DNA of 8,811 nt from Sulfurimonadaceae bacterium (lineage in GTDB: Bacteria > Campylobacterota > Campylobacteria > Campylobacterales > Sulfurimonadaceae), in assembly GCA_030610325.1 (NCBI GenBank), contig JAUWRZ010000060.1:1-8811 (forward strand), in the 5' to 3' direction. The position numbers and the translations under genes are program-made. The notes under the pieces were generated by a model. It saw only the letters and a program-made list of their open reading frames with translations. It was not told the origin of the DNA and searched no databases. Below, piece after piece: positions 4,475 to 8,811 of this stretch. Every line of letters starts with the position of its first letter. Position 1 is the first letter of the stretch.

Positions 4475-5743
4475 CTAAACACCTCTTTGTACTGGACCGA
4501 CATAACGCTGGCGGGGGCGTGCGATCTTCTTCTCTTCATCTTCGATCAACTCTATCCACTGTGTTATCCAACCAACAGTCCTACCGATCACAAAGATGAT
4601 CGTAAACAGCTTTTTTGGGATGTTCATAGCCGTAAGGATAAGTCCAGAATAGAAATCGATATTAGGGTAAAGGTTCCGCGAGATGAAGTACTCATCAGTC
4701 AAGGCGACCTCTTCGATCTTCTTGGCGATCTCAAGAAGATGCGAATCCACACCCAGCTCGTCTTGAAGTTCATCAAGAAGCTTCTTCAAGATACGGGCGC
4801 GAGGATCAAAGTTCTTATAGACACGATGACCAAAACCCATCAACCTGAACGGATCTTCCGGGTCCTTGGCACGCTTGATAAAATCATCGACATTGTCTAC
4901 CGAACCAATAAACTCCAGCTGTGCGATCACTGACTCGTTCGCACCACCATGCGCACGACCCCACAGAGCGTTGATACCTGCAGAGATGGCAGCATAAGGG
5001 TGCGCACCTGTCGATGCGACACCTCGGACCATAGATGTCGAAGCGTTTTGTTCATGATCTGCATGCAGCGTAAAGATGGTATCTAACGCTCGCACCTCGA
5101 CTTCTGGTATCTCGAGATTATCTCCAGGGTAGGCACGCATCATATAGAGAAAGTTCTCGGTAAACGAGCGTTGGATATCCGGGTAGATAAAAGGGAGTCC
5201 AAAAGAACGTCTGTGGGCGAAGGCGGCCAGGGTAGGTATCTTTGCGATGATACGCCTGGCCATGACCTGAGCATCCTCTTTGCTCTCGACATTTAGATGT
5301 TCAAAGTAAAAGGTCGATAGTGCTGAGACCGCAGCAGACATCATCGCCATCGGATGCGCGTTATCCGGGAACGACTTAAACATATCCTTGAGACCTTCAT
5401 GCACAAAAGAGCGCTTGCGAAGTTCTATATCAAACTCACTTAGTTCACTTCGTGAAGGGAGGTCACCATTTAAAAGCAAGAAGCAGGTATCAAGATAACT
5501 CTTCTTGTTTGCCAGGTCCTCTATGGCGTAACCTCTGTAGCGCAGTTCACCTTTCTCACCATCGATATAAGTGATCTCTGAACTACAACTCGCTGTCGAG
5601 GTAAAACCCGGATCGTAAGTGAACATACCCGTATTTTTGTAAAGCGTCCGTACATCGATGACATCAGGACCAGCACTCGGATGCAGTATCTTAAAATCGT
5701 AGCTTTTGCCGGTATGGTTGTCGATGAGTGTGATGGAATCCAT
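4475..5743 (-). CDS. gltA: Citrate synthase (type II)
   Basis: Cytoplasmic enzyme condensing oxaloacetate and acetyl-CoA to citrate at the entry of the TCA cycle. The protein has 422 residues and resembles E. coli GltA throughout, including TYDPGFTSTASC near the N-terminus, HADHEQNASTS (227-237) and IARPRQRYVG at the end. Catalytic residues are visible: H265 in WGRAHGGANE, H306 in GFGHRVYKN and D363 in NIDFYSG. The frame can be extended to 5773, but AAGGA at 5753-5749 is five bases from the ATG at 5743 and only two from the ATG at 5746, so 5743 is preferred. The extension MIYLILKRKM has no family counterpart. The gene is first in a likely two-gene unit with the 70-residue protein and is divergent from trpB. 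In Campylobacterota that run the reductive TCA cycle this enzyme may serve mainly in the oxidative direction; that last point is inference. Confidence 0.97.
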   Translation of the reverse strand: MDSITLIDNHTGKSYDFKILHPSAGPDVIDVRTLYKNTGMFTYDPGFTSTASCSSEITYIDGEKGELRYRGYAIEDLANKKSYLDTCFLLLNGDLPSRSELSEFDIELRKRSFVHEGLKDMFKSFPDNAHPMAMMSAAVSALSTFYFEHLNVESKEDAQVMARRIIAKIPTLAAFAHRRSFGLPFIYPDIQRSFTENFLYMMRAYPGDNLEIPEVEVRALDTIFTLHADHEQNASTSMVRGVASTGAHPYAAISAGINALWGRAHGGANESVIAQLEFIGSVDNVDDFIKRAKDPEDPFRLMGFGHRVYKNFDPRARILKKLLDELQDELGVDSHLLEIAKKIEEVALTDEYFISRNLYPNIDFYSGLILTAMNIPKKLFTIIFVIGRTVGWITQWIELIEDEEKKIARPRQRYVGPVQRGV

Positions 5744-5794
5744 CATCTTCCTTTTTAAGATCAGATATATCAATCTTACTATCCCCTAGCTTTA

Positions 5795-5800
5795 TTTATA
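5795..5800 (-). promoter_or_regulatory. Candidate -10 box for gltA
   Basis: The minus strand reads ATTTCTTATAAATAAAG, with TATAAA about 52 bases before the gltA start. It shares the ATTTCTTATAA context with the two copies in front of tRNA-Glu. There is no clear -35. Confidence 0.4.
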
Positions 5801-5960
5801 AGAAATATCCAGATCAAATATGAATAATATTCCACAATATAAAGGATTGATCACCGTTGAAGTCCACAGTCATGCTCTTTTTGATCACTCTATCAAGGCA
5901 TTACTACAAAACAGATGACTATCAATGATCTGTACACATCAGGAAAATCACTTCTCTATA

Positions 5961-5966
5961 TATAAT
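5961..5966 (+). promoter_or_regulatory. Candidate -10 box for trpB
   Basis: A perfect TATAAT in CTCTATATATAATGTAAG lies about 107 bases before the trpB start. A nearer candidate, TATAAA at 6023-6028, would place the transcript start near 6035 and argues against the in-frame ATG at 6031 being the true start. Either or both may be used. Confidence 0.4.
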
Positions 5967-6072
5967 GTAAGACTAAACTGCCTATTCACTCTCTATTTAA
6001 GCCATCTTTAGATTGTGTCATATATAAAACATGCTAAAATCAAAAGATCAGCACACAATAAGGAAGTCCTAC

Positions 6073-7287
6073 ATGCAGATCAATACATTCAACTGTCCTC
6101 AGCCAGATAAGAAGGGTTATTTTGGTGATTATGGCGGAAGCTTTCTACCTCCGGAACTTCAGACCATCATGGATGAGATAACCAGCTCATACGAAGCCAT
6201 TCGTAAAGACCCAGCCTTTATCGATGAGCTTACCGATCTCTATCAACACTATGTCGGTCGACCAACACCGATATTTCATGCGAAAAACCTCTCAGAGGCT
6301 TATGGTGCTGATATCTATCTCAAACGAGAAGACCTCAATCATACCGGTGCCCATAAGATAAACCACTGTCTCGGTGAAGCACTTCTAGCAAAGAGGATGG
6401 GCAAAAAGAAGATCCTGGCAGAGACCGGAGCAGGGCAGCATGGTGTGGCCCTTGCTACTGCTGCCGCACTAGTCGGTCTCGAGTGTGATGTCTATATGGG
6501 TGAAGTAGATATGAGAAAAGAGCACCCTAATGTAGTACGGATGCAGATACTCGGAGCCAATGTCATCCCTGTCACACATGGACGAAAGACATTGAAAGAG
6601 GCGGTTGATGCTGCATTTGATGGTTACGTACAAGACCCTATTAGCCAGTTTTATGCGATAGGTTCTGTTGTCGGTCCACACCCTTTTCCTATGATGGTAC
6701 GTGATTTTCAATCCATCGTCGGTAATGAGGCAAGAAGCCAGATCCAAGGGATGATCGACACCCTGCCAGATAACATCGTAGCCTGTGTCGGCGGTGGATC
6801 AAATGCCATGGGCATCTTTACAGCTTTCTTACATGATGACGCTGTAGCCCTCTATGGAGTCGAACCATCTGGCCGTGATATCAATACTCCCGGTGAGCAT
6901 GCTGCGACCATCTCAAAAGGTGTCCCTGGGGTCATGCACGGGTTCAAGTCCTATATGCTCGCTGATGAGAAGGGCGAACCGGAGCAGGTCTACTCTGTCG
7001 CGAGTGGATTGGACTACCCTTCAGTAGGTCCCCAACATAGCTATCTCAAAGATATAGAACGCGTAAAATATCGGGCGATCAGCGATAAAGAGGCCATCGA
7101 TGCATTTTTTGAGCTTTCCAGACTTGAGGGGATCATTCCAGCTATCGAATCAGCCCATGCCGTCGCTTATGCCAAAAAACTGGCACAAGAGCAGGGTGGT
7201 AAGAGTATACTCATCAACCTCTCCGGCCGTGGAGATAAAGACATCGATTTTATTATGGAGAACTATGGCCATCAGTATGGGCTTTGA
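6073..7287 (+). CDS. trpB: Tryptophan synthase beta chain
   Basis: PLP enzyme that condenses indole with L-serine to make L-tryptophan, normally in an alpha2-beta2 complex with TrpA. The 404-residue product is close to the usual length of about 397. Key features: [15 protein letters not shown] near the N-terminus, the Schiff-base lysine K95 in HTGAHKIN, catalytic E117 in AETGAGQHG, the PLP phosphate loop GGGSNAMG (240-247), D314 in GLDYPSVGP, and SGRGDKD (384-390). The family type is the canonical TrpB1. The start at 6073 is chosen over the in-frame ATG at 6031 because AAGGA (6060-6064) lies eight bases ahead and family homology begins just after it. No trpA or other trp gene is adjacent on either side: gltA is divergent and a lipoprotein gene follows. 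TrpA must be encoded elsewhere. Confidence 0.97.
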   Translation: MQINTFNCPQPDKKGYFGDYGGSFLPPELQTIMDEITSSYEAIRKDPAFIDELTDLYQHYVGRPTPIFHAKNLSEAYGADIYLKREDLNHTGAHKINHCLGEALLAKRMGKKKILAETGAGQHGVALATAAALVGLECDVYMGEVDMRKEHPNVVRMQILGANVIPVTHGRKTLKEAVDAAFDGYVQDPISQFYAIGSVVGPHPFPMMVRDFQSIVGNEARSQIQGMIDTLPDNIVACVGGGSNAMGIFTAFLHDDAVALYGVEPSGRDINTPGEHAATISKGVPGVMHGFKSYMLADEKGEPEQVYSVASGLDYPSVGPQHSYLKDIERVKYRAISDKEAIDAFFELSRLEGIIPAIESAHAVAYAKKLAQEQGGKSILINLSGRGDKDIDFIMENYGHQYGL

Positions 7288-7365
7288 TCGGCACCTAAAG
7301 TCAATGACGCCCTTTAACTATTATTAACCCTGCTCTTTACTTTTTATCCTGTCAAGAGATTCCTG

Positions 7366-7371
7366 TAAGAT
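7366..7371 (+). promoter_or_regulatory. Candidate -10 box for the lipoprotein gene
   Basis: TAAGAT preceded directly by TG lies 25 bases before the ATG at 7397, in a T-rich spacer after trpB. No terminator for trpB is visible in the 109-base gap, so read-through from trpB is also possible. Confidence 0.3.
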
Positions 7372-7396
7372 TTCAGAAATCAAACATGGAGTCTCA

Positions 7397-7894
7397 ATGA
7401 GAAATCTAATTCTTGCCGCAGCGACAACGCTGTTTCTTCTAGGATGTAGCGACAAAAGTGAAAACAGCGCCGATCTAGCACCACAACTGGTCAAAGGCAA
7501 AAGCCTTCAGGAGCTAAGTCTAAACGATCAGTTCGAAAAACCACAGGCACTGACCGCAGATACTAAAAAAGTTATCTTTGCCTTCACAAAAGATACGGGT
7601 CATCTTGGTAATGATTTCTTTGCGACACAAGATCCCGATTACCTTCCACAAAGAGATGCACTCTTTATCGCGGATATCTCTCAAGCACCTTCACTGATAC
7701 GAAGCATGTTTGTCCTTCCAGGGTTGAAAGAGCTTAAGCATAGTGTCATGCTCATCATGGAAGATAGTGATTCTGCCAAGTACCAAGCACAAGTCGATTC
7801 TGAGAACATCCTGATCGTCGACGTAGATACCTTTGTCATCACAGGCATCTCTTATGTCGGTACAGAAAAAGAGCTAAAAGAAGCTCTACAGTAG
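7397..7894 (+). CDS. Lipoprotein, possibly thioredoxin-fold
   Basis: A 165-residue exported protein. The first 16 residues are a lipoprotein signal (MRNLILAAATTLFLLG) and the lipobox LLGC places the lipidated cysteine at C17. The next residues are S18 and D19. Asp at +3 is not the classical +2 retention signal, so outer-membrane sorting is possible. The mature part opens with SLQELSLNDQFEKPQAL and KKVIFAFTKDTG, a pattern of the strand-loop-strand start of peroxiredoxin/thioredoxin-like proteins, but there is no cysteine other than C17, so no redox active site. Later parts include ALFIADISQAPSLIRSMF and a C-terminal TEKELKEAL helix. A thioredoxin-like fold without catalysis is an inference from pattern. 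The start is supported by GGAG (7388-7391) five bases upstream. I cannot name a function. Confidence 0.88.
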   Translation: MRNLILAAATTLFLLGCSDKSENSADLAPQLVKGKSLQELSLNDQFEKPQALTADTKKVIFAFTKDTGHLGNDFFATQDPDYLPQRDALFIADISQAPSLIRSMFVLPGLKELKHSVMLIMEDSDSAKYQAQVDSENILIVDVDTFVITGISYVGTEKELKEALQ

Positions 7895-7911
7895 CATTCA
7901 CGACATATGGT

Positions 7912-7935
7912 GACCATGCCCATTTGTGGCAGGTC
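7912..7935 (+). terminator. Hairpin after the lipoprotein gene
   Basis: GACC-A-TGCC (7912-7920) pairs with GGCAGGTC (7928-7935), giving eight base pairs with one bulged A and a 7-base loop, 18 bases after the stop codon. It is the GC-richest element of the spacer. No T run follows, so it may stabilise the 3' end or be a weak or rho-assisted terminator. Confidence 0.3.
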
Positions 7936-7972
7936 ATCATCCAGACTATACAGTATTTAAGTGAGATCTCTA

Positions 7973-7978
7973 TATTAT
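7973..7978 (+). promoter_or_regulatory. Candidate -10 box for the small ORF and hupE
   Basis: TATTAT lies seven bases before the ATG at 7985. A transcript from it would start at or next to that ATG, which would make the message leaderless. This fits the absence of any SD in front of the small ORF. Confidence 0.3.
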
Positions 7979-7984
7979 CCTCAC

Positions 7985-8188
7985 ATGAGAAAACACCTGC
8001 TTCTTGTCTTGATCATTCCTAATCTACTATTTGCAAAACTGCATACCATCATACACATGGACACAACCACACTCAGAGACTACTCACTCATATCTATCAG
8101 ATCAGCACAGTCACGTCAAGATGATGATCCCTTGACTATCGTACTCATCAGATCAGCTCTATTATTACGATCAGGACATATTTTATGA
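7985..8188 (+). CDS. Small exported-looking ORF upstream of hupE
   Basis: I do not recognise this 67-residue product. The N-terminus MRKHLLLVLIIPNLLFA looks like a signal peptide: a basic start, a hydrophobic core, and A17 before K18. The rest is polar with two in-frame copies of IRSA, from an 11-base direct repeat (ATCAGATCAGC at 8096-8106 and 8147-8157). The stop codon overlaps the hupE start as ATGA (8185-8188), a typical sign of translational coupling. No SD precedes the ATG. The frame extends back to a GTG at 7961, also without an SD. The ORF may be a real small periplasmic or membrane peptide working with HupE, the remnant of a longer gene, or a chance ORF over a leader. The overlap is the best evidence for it. 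Confidence 0.45.
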   Translation: MRKHLLLVLIIPNLLFAKLHTIIHMDTTTLRDYSLISIRSAQSRQDDDPLTIVLIRSALLLRSGHIL

Positions 8189-8811
8189 AAAGTGTTTTTT
8201 TCATATTGTCTGCGCTTTTAGTGACCACCAGTGCCTACGCACATGGTATTTCAAGTACGGATATACAGGCAATGCTTGAAGGTGGAAACCTTCAGTATAT
8301 ATGGCTTGGAGCTTCTCATATGCTGACTGGCTATGATCATCTCCTATTTTTATTTGGTGTCATCTTCTTTCTAACGACATTTAATGACATTGTAAAGTTT
8401 GTGACTGTCTTTACAATAGGTCACTCTATCACCTTGATATTTGCAACATTTATGGGCATATCTGCTAACTATTGGCTGGTCGATGCAGTGATCGCCATCA
8501 GTGTCATCTACAAGGGATTTGATAATAATGACGGGTTTAAAGACTACTTACGGATAAAAGCGCCTCCTTTACTGTTAATGGTCCTCCTGTTTGGTCTGAT
8601 CCATGGCTTTGGGCTCTCTACCAGGTTACAGCGACTTCCTCTCGGTGAACAGGATCTGGATATGCTTTTGAGGATCGTCTCTTTTAATATTGGGATCGAA
8701 GCAGGGCAGGTACTTGCTTTGGCTGTGATGTTGGTATTCTTAAACATGTGGCGAAAAACAGCTTCATTCATGCGTCTTAGTAGAGTCGCCAATCATGGCC
8801 TGATGTTTGCA
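8185..8811 (+). CDS. hupE: HupE/UreJ family membrane protein, predicted nickel/cobalt transporter (cut by window edge)
   Basis: The first 209 residues are present and the frame is open at the right edge, so the C-terminus is missing. Residues 1-19 form a signal peptide (MKSVFFILSALLVTTSAYA) and the mature protein begins H20-G21, as in HupE proteins, where this histidine is implicated in metal binding. HupE/UreJ motifs follow: HMLTGYDHLLFLFGV (H45, D51, H52), FTIGHSITL (H80), DAVIAISVIYKG, FGLIHGFGLS (H140) and FNIGIEAGQ (N168, E172). About five membrane helices are visible. The family is linked to Ni or Co uptake for hydrogenase, urease or cobalamin; which one applies here cannot be told, as no metalloenzyme gene is in view. 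The start is supported by AGGA (8173-8176) eight bases ahead and by the ATGA overlap with the small ORF. Confidence 0.9.
   Translation, partial: MKSVFFILSALLVTTSAYAHGISSTDIQAMLEGGNLQYIWLGASHMLTGYDHLLFLFGVIFFLTTFNDIVKFVTVFTIGHSITLIFATFMGISANYWLVDAVIAISVIYKGFDNNDGFKDYLRIKAPPLLLMVLLFGLIHGFGLSTRLQRLPLGEQDLDMLLRIVSFNIGIEAGQVLALAVMLVFLNMWRKTASFMRLSRVANHGLMFA

Larger units (their letters stand above)
5744..6072. other. Divergent promoter spacer between gltA and trpB
   Basis: These 329 bases hold no convincing gene. They contain the gltA SD and -10 candidate on the minus strand and -10 candidates for trpB on the plus strand (TATAAT 5961-5966, TATAAA 6023-6028). TTGATCAC occurs twice, at 5847-5854 and 5881-5888, and the second is part of a TTGAT / ATCAA dyad with a 6-base spacer. 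No T-box, tryptophan-rich leader peptide or attenuator hairpin is visible ahead of trpB. Confidence 0.55.

Noticed and set aside
4487..4933. 148-residue open frame on the plus strand.
   Set aside because: It lies wholly inside gltA on the opposite strand, whose family match is unambiguous; it is a shadow frame.
5881..5896. TTGAT and ATCAA in the gltA-trpB spacer, resembling an FNR/CRP-type box.
   Set aside because: The half-sites are separated by six bases instead of the four of the FNR consensus, and the position relative to either -10 candidate is not informative.
8544..8792. 82-residue open frame on the minus strand.
   Set aside because: It is antisense to the hupE reading frame, which shows clear family motifs across the same bases.

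Overview
The window looks like chromosomal DNA of a Campylobacterota (formerly Epsilonproteobacteria) species, probably of the Sulfurimonas/Sulfurovum/Arcobacter type. The signs are moderately AT-rich coding DNA, very AT-rich spacers, promoters carrying TATAAT-like -10 boxes without a clear -35, short SD sites of the AAGGA type, dispersed single housekeeping genes, and multi-domain response regulators with no kinase beside them. This placement is inferred from style and has not been tested by a search.

Layout. 1-258: a small unrecognised reading frame that may be the 3' end of a gene beginning outside the window. 378-2090 (+): a response regulator with REC, degenerate GGDEF and EAL domains, probably a c-di-GMP phosphodiesterase. 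2206-2280 (-): tRNA-Glu(UUC) with an encoded CCA. 2382-2930 (-): a second response regulator whose REC domain is joined to what reads as a ribbon-helix-helix DNA-binding domain. 2931-3749: about 820 bases without a protein gene, rich in inverted repeats (one a 60-base near-perfect dyad), followed by a candidate structured RNA or leader with an intrinsic terminator just before tpx. 3750-4259 (+): thiol peroxidase Tpx. 4260-4472 (-): a 70-residue conserved-looking protein of unknown role, coupled to gltA. 4475-5743 (-): type II citrate synthase. 5744-6072: a divergent promoter spacer. 6073-7287 (+): tryptophan synthase beta chain without trpA. 7397-7894 (+): a lipoprotein, possibly thioredoxin-like. 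7985-8188 (+): a small exported-looking ORF overlapping hupE by ATGA. 8185 to the right edge (+): a HupE/UreJ-type membrane protein, cut by the window.

Functionally this is mostly core metabolism (citrate synthase, tryptophan synthase), oxidative defence (Tpx), signalling (two orphan REC proteins, one tied to c-di-GMP and one likely to transcription) and possible nickel/cobalt uptake (HupE). The parts that standard gene families do not explain are the REC-RHH regulator, the dyad-rich spacer in front of it, and the structured RNA/leader between it and tpx, whose elements offer mutually exclusive pairings and a possible block on the tpx ribosome-binding site. All RNA pairings were found by eye and no folding energies were computed.
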